Shown piece after piece: positions 1 to 7,089 of a stretch of 31,515 nt of DNA. This DNA is from a virus: the IMG/VR virus record IMGVR_UViG_3300028895_000257, positions 1 to 31,515 of that record. One strand, written 5' to 3'. Every line of letters begins with the position of its first letter. The first letter of the stretch is position 1. The notes beneath the pieces are model-generated. The model made no database searches and had not been told where the DNA came from. It saw only the letters and a program-made list of their open reading frames with translations. The position numbers and the translations under genes are program-made.

Positions 1-86
1 GCAATCCGGGGCCGCCAAACAAGGCGAAGTACTGGTCGTGCAAGTTGTGGTCAGACAAGCCGGTATCGGACATCGTCAAGGGGTAG
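1..86 (+). CDS. 3' end of small basic Cys-containing phage protein (partial)
   Basis: Positions 1-86 are the last part of the gene that is complete at 30699-30956; codons begin at position 3 and the stop TAG is at 84-86. The visible residues include the YWSCKLW segment and the C-terminal DIVKG. The 5' end lies outside this window edge only because the contig is cut inside the gene; the full product is described at the right end. The endolysin start codon follows 2 nt after the stop. Confidence 0.85.
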   Translation, partial: NPGPPNKAKYWSCKLWSDKPVSDIVKG

Positions 87-88
87 CT

Positions 89-556
89 ATGGGCGACATC
101 ACGAAGAACTTCTCGCTTTCGGAATTTGCGCGGTGCCGCGAAGGCTTGCAGGACTTGCCGTACGAAGTCGAGCAAGCAATCACATACCGACTTGCCCCGA
201 AGCTGCAGTACCTTCGCGACCGTATCGGCCGCCCGATTCGCATCACTTCGGGCTACCGGTCGAAGGCCTACAACGCCCGCATCGGCGGTTCGAAGACTTC
301 GCGGCATGTGTACGGCCTTGCCGCCGACATCGACGTCGCGAACATGGGTGCCGACGAGCTCGCGCAACTGGTCGTTGACACCGCAGCCGAAGAGGGCGAA
401 ATGTGGGACCAGGTCATTAGCTACCCGAAGACGGGCGGCCATGTGCACGTCGGCCTTGCCTTCGAAGGCAAGCAACCAAGAGGCGAGAAACGCCGCAAGC
501 TACCGTCGGGTAGCTACCCGCATGTGCACCGCTTCACGCAGGAGTCAGAACGATGA
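89..556 (+). CDS. Endolysin, peptidase M15 family (L,D/D-Ala-type peptidoglycan peptidase)
   Basis: This is a 155-aa zinc peptidase predicted to cut peptide stems of host peptidoglycan at the end of infection. The M15 signature is clear: TSGYRS (residues 53-58), then SRHVYGLAAD (71-80), giving zinc ligands His73 and Asp80, then HVHVG (118-122) with His120 as the third ligand. There is no signal peptide, so release needs a holin; a holin-like gene lies just upstream at 30469 across the join. I chose ATG 89 because the reading frame upstream, from 38, overlaps the preceding gene, while ATG 89 follows AAGGGGTAGCT, a close Shine-Dalgarno site. The product starts MGDITKNFSLSEFA, typical of this family. 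It overlaps the next gene by 4 nt (ATGA). A second, diverged and frame-broken allele lies at 30959-31392. Confidence 0.9.
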   Translation: MGDITKNFSLSEFARCREGLQDLPYEVEQAITYRLAPKLQYLRDRIGRPIRITSGYRSKAYNARIGGSKTSRHVYGLAADIDVANMGADELAQLVVDTAAEEGEMWDQVISYPKTGGHVHVGLAFEGKQPRGEKRRKLPSGSYPHVHRFTQESER

Positions 557-786
557 AGGCACGCAAACTTCGGGCCGTCGGCCGTATGCTCATTTGCGGA
601 ACGCGCGAAGAGCTCGTCGAAGCACTTGACGAGCTCATTGAACCGAAGTCGCGGTTGTGGGAACGGGTCTCAGACATTGCCGTCGGGTATGTCGTCGATG
701 TGCTTCTCGAAGGCCGTGAAGACCTGGTCGCAGGTATGCGCGAAGTGCTCGACGAGCTCGAAAGCCCGCCGAGCGATGCCGCTTAG
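553..786 (+). CDS. Hypothetical 77-aa protein after the endolysin
   Basis: I do not recognise this family. The start ATG 553 overlaps the endolysin stop in an ATGA arrangement, so it is translationally coupled and is the last gene of the rightward late operon. The product is helical-looking and strongly acidic in its second half, with a basic N-terminus (MKARKLRAVGRM); there is no membrane segment. Its position after holin and endolysin might suggest a lysis accessory role, but nothing in the sequence proves it. Glu is mostly encoded by GAA, unlike the main late genes. The stop TAG (784-786) overlaps the stop of the convergent SSB gene. A truncated second copy begins at 31389. Confidence 0.75.
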   Translation: MKARKLRAVGRMLICGTREELVEALDELIEPKSRLWERVSDIAVGYVVDVLLEGREDLVAGMREVLDELESPPSDAA

Positions 787-1199
787 AACGGCAGGTCGGG
801 ACTAGGGGCGTAGTGGTTGAAGTCGTCGGAGGTCATCGACGGGGCCGACTTCGTCTTCGGGGCCGGTGCGTAGCCGCCCTGCGGCTTGCCCGTCGACACG
901 AAATCGAACTCGCTTGCGACAAGCTCGGCCGACCATCCGGTGTCGCCGTCGCGCTTCGTGTACTCGCGCACCGTCGGCGGGCCGGACACCATCACAGTAT
1001 CGCCCTTCTTCGAGTGCTTCGCGGCGACTTCGGCTCGCTTGCCGAAGAGCGTTGCAGACCACCATGTAGTTGTCTTGTGGTCGCCGAAGCCGGTGTCCAC
1101 CGGCAACGTGAGCTTGCAGACCTGCGTACCCTTCGCGGTCGTCCGCAGTTCGGGGTCACGCGCAAGGCGGCCGACGATAGTGAGAGATGCTTTGCCCAT
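783..1199 (-). CDS. ssb: Single-stranded DNA-binding protein
   Basis: This 138-aa SSB would coat single-stranded phage DNA during replication and recombination. The N-terminal ~105 residues fit a bacterial-type OB fold: MGKASLTIVGRLARDPELRT at the start, KLTLPVD, then WWSATLFGKRAEVAAKHSKKGD and the VSG turn. A short disordered linker follows, ending in the acidic-hydrophobic tip DLPF, the standard SSB tail that recruits partner proteins such as exonucleases and primase. I chose ATG 1199 because it forms TAATG with the stop of the upstream RecE-like gene and begins directly with the fold; an in-frame start 12 nt upstream lies inside that gene. It is the last gene of the leftward operon. Confidence 0.93.
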   Translation of the reverse strand: MGKASLTIVGRLARDPELRTTAKGTQVCKLTLPVDTGFGDHKTTTWWSATLFGKRAEVAAKHSKKGDTVMVSGPPTVREYTKRDGDTGWSAELVASEFDFVSTGKPQGGYAPAPKTKSAPSMTSDDFNHYAPSPDLPF

Positions 1200-2002
1200 T
1201 ACTTGCTCCAAGTCAGGTCAAGGTCGGCTTCTTCGGCGCGACCTGGCCATATATCGAATTCGACGCAGATTTCATACAGCTCGGCGAGTGCGTCGTACTC
1301 GCAAAGTGCCTTGTCGATGGTATCGACGGAGAAGTGAAAGACGGTAACGTCGAACGGCGCGACATTCTCGACAGCAATGATCGACCAGTGAACCGCGACG
1401 TTGCCGAGCTCGACGCCGTACCGGTCTGCGAGCCCGTGCAGATAGTGCGCGCACTGGACTTCATAGCCGAACATGCGGGCGTCGCGCCGAAACGACAACG
1501 GGTGCGTCGACCGGGTTGTCTTCAGGTCGACCCCGTGCAGACCGTCGGGCGACAACCGGGCGGCATCGACCTTCATGCGGACTTCGCCGAAGCCGGGTTG
1601 CGTCCAGAAGTGCGCGGTCTCGACTTCCGTGCGCTTGTCCGCAAGCAGCTCGGCCACCCACGGGTGCGAGGTGACATTGCGGGCCGCCTGGTTCGCGGCT
1701 TTGAACTCGGCTTCGGTGACCAGGTCGCGGCCGGTCTCGTCGGCGGCCTTCTTCGCAGCCTTGTACGCCTTCGTGCGCTTGTCGGTCGCGTCGGTCACAA
1801 TGTACCGCTCGTCGAACTTCTCGCACTCGAAGACCAGAAGGTGAACGAGCGACCCAAAGACCATCGACGAAGACGACTTCTTCGGGTTGTCGCAGGCGTG
1901 CCGGAAGTGCTTCGCGCTTTCGCGAAGGTGCTTTATTCGGCTGTAGTTCAGGGCCGGGTGCGCGTGGTACTCGGCGTCGGTCATCTGGTTGTCATTCGCC
2001 AT
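1199..2002 (-). CDS. RecE-like PD-(D/E)XK exonuclease (exodeoxyribonuclease VIII type)
   Basis: This 267-aa nuclease is predicted to resect double-stranded ends 5'-3' to expose strands for annealing. Family features are visible: an N-terminal YHAHPALNYSRIKHLRESAKHF block (residues 12-33), the MVFGSLVHLLVFE helix (47-59), Lys-Val-Asp with Asp146, the catalytic VDLKTT with Asp159 and Lys161, and the EVQCAHYLHG helix (181-190) with the conserved Gln and Tyr. I chose ATG 2002 because AAGAAGGG precedes it; longer in-frame extension runs through the RuvC-like gene and lacks family similarity. It overlaps that gene by 11 nt. The ERF annealing protein at 4128 is the likely partner; RecE-type nucleases are better known with RecT. 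Confidence 0.88.
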   Translation of the reverse strand: MANDNQMTDAEYHAHPALNYSRIKHLRESAKHFRHACDNPKKSSSSMVFGSLVHLLVFECEKFDERYIVTDATDKRTKAYKAAKKAADETGRDLVTEAEFKAANQAARNVTSHPWVAELLADKRTEVETAHFWTQPGFGEVRMKVDAARLSPDGLHGVDLKTTRSTHPLSFRRDARMFGYEVQCAHYLHGLADRYGVELGNVAVHWSIIAVENVAPFDVTVFHFSVDTIDKALCEYDALAELYEICVEFDIWPGRAEEADLDLTWSK

Positions 2003-2495
2003 TGCTTTGCCCTTCTTTGTTGAGGTACGCCAGGACAAGCCCGAGAGCTTGCCAAGCGTGCGAAGAGACCCCGTACAAGGGGCCGGGAGAGGCCTTGCGG
2101 CCGATTGCCGGACTACCGCCCGGTGTCTGATGGTCTTCAATGCAGGCGGCCCGTACGCGGCTATCTGCGCTTCCTTTGCCCGATAGCACGCCAAGATGCC
2201 GAAGCACTTCTCGGCGCGTCATGGTCTGCACGGGCGGGCCGTCCATGCCGAGCACAACGGACAGCTCGCCCGCCGTCCATGCGGTGTCGAGTAGATGCCC
2301 GATGATACCCGGCCCGAGTGCGCCCATTACCGACGGTCTTTCGATGACGGCAAGGTTGCACCCGTGTTCAAGAAGTGCGCGGTCGACTTCGTTGAAGGTC
2401 GCCTTGCCCGAAGACCAGACTACGCGACGCTCCCAGGTGTCGTACACGACGGCCCCGTGCGTCTTCGGGCCGGGGTCGACGCCGAGTACCTTCAT
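1992..2495 (-). CDS. RuvC-like Holliday-junction resolvase (intact paralogue)
   Basis: This 167-aa RNase H-fold protein is predicted to cut branched DNA so that recombination-linked concatemers can be packaged. It starts with the RuvC signature MKVLGVDPGP (catalytic Asp7) and a second strand ending AVIERPSV (Glu52). The C-terminal helix SSHAWQALGLV (144-154) sits where RuvC normally has its last Asp pair. Here that pair reads His146 and Gln149, so the active site deviates from the canonical one. ATG 2495 overlaps the upstream stop as ATGA and gives the typical RuvC N-terminus; a GTG at 2513 is possible but adds only MARGGG. A second, frame-disrupted paralogue lies at 3383-4126 with the same C-terminal helix. 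Confidence 0.85.
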   Translation of the reverse strand: MKVLGVDPGPKTHGAVVYDTWERRVVWSSGKATFNEVDRALLEHGCNLAVIERPSVMGALGPGIIGHLLDTAWTAGELSVVLGMDGPPVQTMTRREVLRHLGVLSGKGSADSRVRAACIEDHQTPGGSPAIGRKASPGPLYGVSSHAWQALGLVLAYLNKEGQSNGE

Positions 2496-2887
2496 GCCTC
2501 CCCCCCGGGCCACCGCCCGAGGGCGGCAGCGGCGGCGATGCAGGCGCGGCCAACGGATGGACCCTCACCAATCAACGTGGGCCACGAGCCAATCGAGACC
2601 CATTCGTCCTTGCTGGTAGCCACTGCGTATCCGACGCCCAGCAACGCCAGCAGACACCCGGCGGTCGCGGGGTCGTCGGGGTCGGGCCACTCGACCTTGC
2701 AGATGCACTCCAGATTCAGCCCGTCGCCGTCATCACTGACGACGCCGCCGTCATCCCATGCACGCCCGCTGAACCGGAACGCTGGGTTGCTGGCGGTGTC
2801 CACAACGAGCATCCCCGGCATCCACCGCCAGCCCGGCAGCGACACTGCGACGCGCCCCCACTCTTCTGCCGTTCGTTTTGCGGTCAT
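2492..2887 (-). CDS. Hypothetical 131-aa phage protein
   Basis: I do not recognise a named family. The product carries the segment GWRWMPGMLVV near residue 20, a stretch often seen in small phage and prophage proteins of unknown role. An acidic stretch around residue 50 (DDGDG) and an Ala-rich C-terminal helix follow. There is no signal peptide and no catalytic motif I can identify. The stop overlaps the RuvC-like start (ATGA), and its own start overlaps the preceding gene (TGA of 2884-3117), so it is part of the coupled replication/recombination operon. Confidence 0.75.
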   Translation of the reverse strand: MTAKRTAEEWGRVAVSLPGWRWMPGMLVVDTASNPAFRFSGRAWDDGGVVSDDGDGLNLECICKVEWPDPDDPATAGCLLALLGVGYAVATSKDEWVSIGSWPTLIGEGPSVGRACIAAAAALGRWPGGEA

Positions 2888-3117
2888 GCGTCACCCCCAG
2901 AACGAACCGTTAAGGATTGCTTGACCGTTGCCTGCCACGCCGGGCACGGTGGTGCGTCTTTCGGTGGCATGGAAGGGGGAACGCCGGGCGAGTCGGGCGC
3001 GACGTGCCGCTCAATCCACTCTTCAACACCTCGCGACGACAACGCCATGCACGTATGACCCATCCCGTCACCGGCCGGGGGTCTGTCGTGCTGGCATGTC
3101 CAGCAGTTGCGCTTCAC
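2884..3117 (-). CDS. Small Cys-rich hypothetical protein (possible zinc-binding)
   Basis: This 77-aa protein has a CxxC pair at residues 5-8 (NCWTCQHD), a third Cys in GHTCMAL near residue 23 and a fourth near residue 58 (PPCPAW). That spacing could hold one zinc ion. No family is recognised. Both ends overlap neighbouring genes by 4 nt, consistent with coupled translation. Short cysteine-knuckle proteins of this type are common between recombination genes in phage early operons, often of unknown role. Confidence 0.7.
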   Translation of the reverse strand: MKRNCWTCQHDRPPAGDGMGHTCMALSSRGVEEWIERHVAPDSPGVPPSMPPKDAPPCPAWQATVKQSLTVRSGGDA

Positions 3118-3380
3118 GAGTCACCCCCGGCCACGCGGACAACGCCGCCGCTCCAGTCGGAGTCGCGCCACGAGTCGAGCAGCATGGCATCGACGTCGAG
3201 CGCGCTCGGGTCACGCTCGTCGGGCGCCGCCCACTCAACCATCTCGTCTCCGGCGCTGTCGACGTACCGCCGGATGACCACGAACGAGTACTCGTGCAGC
3301 CGCTTGGTGTGCATGTTGTAGGTCACATCGCGCAGCACATCGCCGGGCTGCGGGTCTTGCATTGGGTTGCGTGTAAACAT
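3114..3380 (-). CDS. Hypothetical 88-aa protein
   Basis: No family is recognised. I chose ATG 3380 because AAGGGGTGAAC lies directly upstream and the product then starts MFTRNPMQDPQPGDVL; an in-frame start at 3440 would run into the RuvC-like gene. The sequence reads as a small beta-rich domain (GDVLRDVTYNM, HEYSFVVIRRYVD, EMVEWAAPDE), the kind of strand pattern seen in small phage proteins that bind nucleic acid or modify host proteins, but this is only a shape argument. It overlaps the next gene by 4 nt (ATGA). Confidence 0.72.
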   Translation of the reverse strand: MFTRNPMQDPQPGDVLRDVTYNMHTKRLHEYSFVVIRRYVDSAGDEMVEWAAPDERDPSALDVDAMLLDSWRDSDWSGGVVRVAGGDS

Positions 3381-3382
3381 GT

Positions 3383-4126
3383 TCACCCCTTGTGTTGCAT
3401 TGTGAGGCGGTGGGCCATGACGAGGCCAAGGGCCTGCCATGCGTGCGAGGAGACGCCGTAGAGGCGGCCGGGGGCCTTCTTCGTGCCGCGTGCGACCTTC
3501 GGGTCACCGCCGTGCAGCTCAATGCAGGCCTGCCGCACAAGGCTGTCCTTGTTGCCCTGCTTCGCGCAGTTCAGCGCCTGCAAGACGTCGCGCCGGTAGC
3601 GGAGTCGCCCCGACTGGAAGAGGGCCTTCAGCGTCCGGAGCGGATGCTCGCGGCCGAAGGTGGAGCTCCGAGCGGTGAGGGCGCGCGCGGCAGCACGAAT
3701 CTCCTCCGGCGCAAGCAGCGTACGCACGGCAATCGCCATGCGGTGGTGGTCATGCTCGGGGACGAGCAGACCCTGATGATGTGTCATTTGAGTCAGTCCG
3801 TGACGCGTCTCTTCGCGTCGTGAGAACGAACTGCCTTGACATCCAGCTGTTGATGAGCGACGGTGAGGTGCCAACCATGACCGAGCCCATCTTGAGCTGC
3901 CCCAGGCAGTCCAAGGAGGGGGAGCCGCCGCAGGCAATTGCCTCCGGCGGTTTCGTCGTCTTGGAGGGTAGTGCCGGACGACCTGCGTGCGGACGAACTG
4001 CCGTAGGTCATCCAGGTCCATGGCCTTGTGTGCCTCGAGCACTTCCCGAGTCTGGCCGTCGTACAGCACCACCCCCAAGGCCTTCGGGCCGGGGTCGATG
4101 CCGATGAGGCGTGCGTCGCGCAGCAT
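3383..4126 (-). pseudogene. RuvC-like paralogue with apparent double frameshift
   Basis: The N-terminus (RLIGIDPGPKALGVVLYD) and C-terminus (RLYGVSSHAWQALGLVMAH, plus YRRDVLQAL) match the intact RuvC-like protein at 1992-2495. Between about 3965 and 3795 the frame continuous with both ends gives implausible Arg/Pro/Ser-rich residues. The frame that keeps the phage's usual G/C at third positions is another one, reading LDCLGQLKMGSVMVGT. The frame therefore appears to shift near 3962-3967 and back near 3780-3800. This could be a real decayed copy or two small sequencing indels; the overall 744-nt frame stays open either way. It lies 2 nt after the ERF gene stop region and shares its operon. Confidence 0.65.
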
Positions 4127-4127
4127 C

Positions 4128-4778
4128 TCACGGCCCCACGGGATTCGACGCGGTCTGCCGGATGACGTCGGCGCCGTTGCCGTGTTGAATCCACTGCAGG
4201 GCGTTCTTCGCCTGCTCAGGTGTCAGGTCGGGAAGCTGGGGGCGGTCTCGGCGTCTGGCCCACACCGAGTACTGCTCCACGGTCACGCCGGCGTCGAGAA
4301 GCGCCTGCTTCACCTTGCGCGCCCAGGCGTCGGCCTCAGGGCGGATGTTCGACACGGGGCGCCGCTGCGGCTGGTGGCGGCTCGCCGCGTTGCCGTCGTC
4401 GTCGTCGACGGGCAGACCCAGAATGGACTGCGCAGCGTAGCGGCGAAGGTAGGTGATGGCGCTGCCGACGGCTTGTGCGTCGCCCTTCTTGCCGGGGAAG
4501 CACGCGGCGGTCGACGACAGCATCTGGCCGGAGCTGTGGGTGATGACGGTCGTGACCTGCACGAGCTCGTAGTCGAAGTGCGGAAGCTGCAACAGCGCCA
4601 GGCCGTGCTTGTTGAGTGCGGGCACGATGGCCTCGAGCACGGCCGACAGGCTCGCGTACTTGCTGCGGAAGTGCGGGTTCTTGCTGTCCTTCTTCGCGCT
4701 GCCCATGTCGGCCTGGGCGGCGGCGAGGGCCTTGAACAGCTCGGCACGGTCGTCGGTGAATGAGAAGAGGTTGAACAT
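4128..4778 (-). CDS. erf: ERF-family single-strand annealing recombinase
   Basis: This 216-aa protein is predicted to anneal complementary single strands in phage recombination. ERF hallmarks are present: NPHFRSKYASLSAVLEAI near residues 33-50, NKHGLALLQ, THSSGQMLSS, and the diagnostic AVGSAITYLRRYAAQSILGL block followed by the acidic DDDDGNAA. The C-terminal third (EADAWARKVKQALLDAG and TPEQAKNALQWI) is a helical extension, probably for partner contacts. ATG 4778 is the family-typical start (MFNLFSFTDDRAELFKAL); an upstream extension overlaps the primase-helicase coding end. Together with the RecE-like nuclease and SSB it forms a recombination module. Confidence 0.92.
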   Translation of the reverse strand: MFNLFSFTDDRAELFKALAAAQADMGSAKKDSKNPHFRSKYASLSAVLEAIVPALNKHGLALLQLPHFDYELVQVTTVITHSSGQMLSSTAACFPGKKGDAQAVGSAITYLRRYAAQSILGLPVDDDDGNAASRHQPQRRPVSNIRPEADAWARKVKQALLDAGVTVEQYSVWARRRDRPQLPDLTPEQAKNALQWIQHGNGADVIRQTASNPVGP

Positions 4779-4812
4779 GGCTTGCCCTGTTGTGTCGTGT
4801 TGTTGGAGTGTG

Positions 4813-7089
4813 TCAGGCGTTGGCCCAGACTTCGCGGAGAACCCGGCCCTTCGGGGCGCGGGAGAGAGTGTCGATGGCGTCGAGGCCGTTGCCCACACCG
4901 GTGGGCGGTTCGTCCTTGAGGTAGTAGGTGACGCCGTTGCTGCGCATCTTGGTGAACCCGCTGCGCTGCAAGGCGGCGGACAAAGTTAGTCCGCGTCCCT
5001 GGGGGTTCACGTCGCGGCCGATGGCAGCAGCAAATTCGCCGCAGGTGAAGCGGTTGTGGGCGCCGCCCTTGTTGTGCTGGTACGCCGTCATCGCGCACTG
5101 CGTGTACCAGTCCAGGTAGCGGAACTGCGCGTTGGTCTGTCGGCGCAGCTGCTCTTCCTTCGCGCACAGCCACCACTTCTCACCAGCTTGGTACGCCACC
5201 CTTGCCTCTGCAAGCAGCTGGTCGCGGTGCTTGTCGATGTAGTCGAGGTCGACGGGCTTGTTCCCGCAGGCGATGACCCAGTACCGACGGTCGCCCGTGC
5301 GGTCGCGGAGGAAGTCGCGCTCGTTGGTGGTGGCGACGATGACGGTGTGCCGACGGTACGTTCGCACCTTGCGGCCGAACGGGGGCCGCAGACGGTCGAC
5401 GCTCGAGGCGATGAAGGCCTTGCGGGTTTCCTGGTCGGCGGTGCTGCTCCCGGCGAGCTCGGCGTCTTCGTACAGCCAACAGCAGTAGAGCTGCAGGTAG
5501 CTGTCTTTGTCGCGCAGGTTCATTCGGGTGTCACTGAACAGCTCGCCTTCGAAGCCGGGCAGGTCGACCAGGCGGCGGAAGAGCTTGCTCTTGCCGATGC
5601 CTTGCCGCCCTTGCAGCGTCAGCACGGTGTCGACCTTGCAGCCGGGCTCGTACAGCCGCGCCATGAGCGACAGCAGGAAGCGGCGCCCGTAGGCGCGGTA
5701 GATGTGCAGGTCTTCGCAGCCGAGCGTCTCCACGAAGAGCGCCTCAATGCGGGGGCGGCCATCCCACTTGAGCCCGTCGATGTACTCGCGGAGAGGGTTG
5801 CGGGTGTGCTGCCGGGCGACGTACTCGATGGTGCTGTAGAGGCGCTCGCGGCCGACGTTCCAGTTCCAGCTGTACGCGCCTTCCATGTGAGCCATGACCT
5901 CAATCCAGGTCGTGTCGCAGACCGGTTCCTGCCCATTCATCTCGCGTTCGGCGAAGGCGTCGTACCAGAGGTCGAAGGTCGTGTCGTGTGTCAGCATTCG
6001 GGCGAGGTTGCTCACCGTGTTCGCCACGTCACCGAGCTCGCCCTTCTTCTTCGGCGGCTTGCGCACGAGCTCGGCGAGCCCGGAGACCGTCGGCGTGTTG
6101 TGGGTGTTCCAGTACGTCGAGGCGCTCGGCCCCGAGTAGTAGCGGGTTCGGCCGTCCAGCTCGCGAGCAAAGAAGCCCGAGCCGATGGTGCTCCCCCCGA
6201 AGGGGCACACGACCTTCAGGCGCTCACCCGGCCCAAGGCTGTCGACGAGGGCCTGCCAGCTCCTGCCGTCGGGCAGACGCTGCGCGCGGAAGTCGACCTC
6301 GACCGTACGGGACTGCCGGGGCTTCTTCTGCTTCGGGGCGATGTCGGCCGCGGCTGGAGCAGCCGGGGCGTGCTCGTCGACGAGCGTGGACAGGGCGTCC
6401 TGCAGTCGCACGAGGTCGGCACGCGACAACGCAGTCGGTGAGGAGGTGACGACCTCGACCTCGAGGTGTCGGCCTGCGGCCTTTCGGTTCACGCTTCCGG
6501 GCAGACGGCACAGGCGGGCGCCGACGTCGTGCGTGCGGTCGAAGGCCGAGGTGTACGAGGTGAGCGGGGGCTGCATGCCGTTCGCGAGCTCGGCGACCTG
6601 CAGGTTGACCTGGTCGACGATGGCAGCGTGCAGGGCTCGCAGGGCGACCTTCTCGCCGCCAACCTCTTCGGCCACTGCGTAGTGCACATGGAAGCCCCAG
6701 CCCGACATGAGCACGAGGCTCGGGGGGAGCCCCGTGACCGCCTCGAGCTGCGGCACGTACTCCTCGAGCATGAGCTTCAACAGGCTGTCGCGTGCCCTGT
6801 CGTCGAGGCGGTAGAGCCGGGCCTTGCGCTCCTGGGCACGAGCCTCGAGGACTCTGCCCCGAGACAGGCGGATGGCATCGTACAGCCCAAGCATGTCCAG
6901 GTCGAAGAAGAGCGACGTGACGCGCTCGCAGTTGTCGAAGGTGCGGCCCCGGCCCTTGTCGTCGACGGTGCCCTGCCGGAACATGCCGGTCGAGATGTAT
7001 TCGCCCCCGGGCAGAGTCTGCCGCACGTACTGCAGACCCTTCGGCGGTGTGGGCCACACAACTTGCACACGGGCGTCGATGGCTTTCAT
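4813..7089 (-). CDS. Primase-polymerase / SF3-type (VirE/D5-like) helicase fusion
   Basis: This 758-aa protein is the replication initiator-like enzyme. The N-terminal third has archaeo-eukaryotic primase motifs: FFDLD (61-65, the metal-binding Asp pair), SGWGFHVHY (129-137, with the catalytic His) and RLPGSVNRK (195-203). A linker rich in Ala, Pro and Lys follows (about 240-260). The C-terminal half is a helicase ATPase of the VirE/D5 group: WDGRPRIEALF (442-452), Walker A GRQGIGKSK (494-502), Walker B WLYEDAEL (538-545), ATTNE sensor (586-590) and GDRRYW arginine motif (599-604). It likely primes and unwinds phage DNA, with synthesis by host polymerase, since no DNA polymerase gene is present. 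ATG 7089 overlaps the upstream small membrane gene (ATGA). Confidence 0.93.
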   Translation of the reverse strand: MKAIDARVQVVWPTPPKGLQYVRQTLPGGEYISTGMFRQGTVDDKGRGRTFDNCERVTSLFFDLDMLGLYDAIRLSRGRVLEARAQERKARLYRLDDRARDSLLKLMLEEYVPQLEAVTGLPPSLVLMSGWGFHVHYAVAEEVGGEKVALRALHAAIVDQVNLQVAELANGMQPPLTSYTSAFDRTHDVGARLCRLPGSVNRKAAGRHLEVEVVTSSPTALSRADLVRLQDALSTLVDEHAPAAPAAADIAPKQKKPRQSRTVEVDFRAQRLPDGRSWQALVDSLGPGERLKVVCPFGGSTIGSGFFARELDGRTRYYSGPSASTYWNTHNTPTVSGLAELVRKPPKKKGELGDVANTVSNLARMLTHDTTFDLWYDAFAEREMNGQEPVCDTTWIEVMAHMEGAYSWNWNVGRERLYSTIEYVARQHTRNPLREYIDGLKWDGRPRIEALFVETLGCEDLHIYRAYGRRFLLSLMARLYEPGCKVDTVLTLQGRQGIGKSKLFRRLVDLPGFEGELFSDTRMNLRDKDSYLQLYCCWLYEDAELAGSSTADQETRKAFIASSVDRLRPPFGRKVRTYRRHTVIVATTNERDFLRDRTGDRRYWVIACGNKPVDLDYIDKHRDQLLAEARVAYQAGEKWWLCAKEEQLRRQTNAQFRYLDWYTQCAMTAYQHNKGGAHNRFTCGEFAAAIGRDVNPQGRGLTLSAALQRSGFTKMRSNGVTYYLKDEPPTGVGNGLDAIDTLSRAPKGRVLREVWANA

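Larger units (their letters stand above)
1..679. repeat. Left copy of imperfect terminal repeat
   Basis: This segment recurs at 30871-31515. The first 144 nt and the last ~125 nt match exactly. The middle differs by about 25 substitutions and by a 42-nt stretch (145-186) replaced by 8 nt in the other copy. It holds the end of a small basic-protein gene, the M15 endolysin and the start of a 77-aa gene. The overlap shows that the contig is circular or terminally redundant. The divergence indicates two alleles rather than a simple exact terminal repeat. Confidence 0.95.

Noticed and set aside
1187-2023. 278-codon plus-strand frame
   Set aside because: Antisense to the RecE-like exonuclease, which has family motifs and coupled neighbours.
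5056-6441. 461-codon open frame on the plus strand
   Set aside because: It lies wholly antisense to the primase-helicase, which has intact motifs; the plus frame has no recognisable features.
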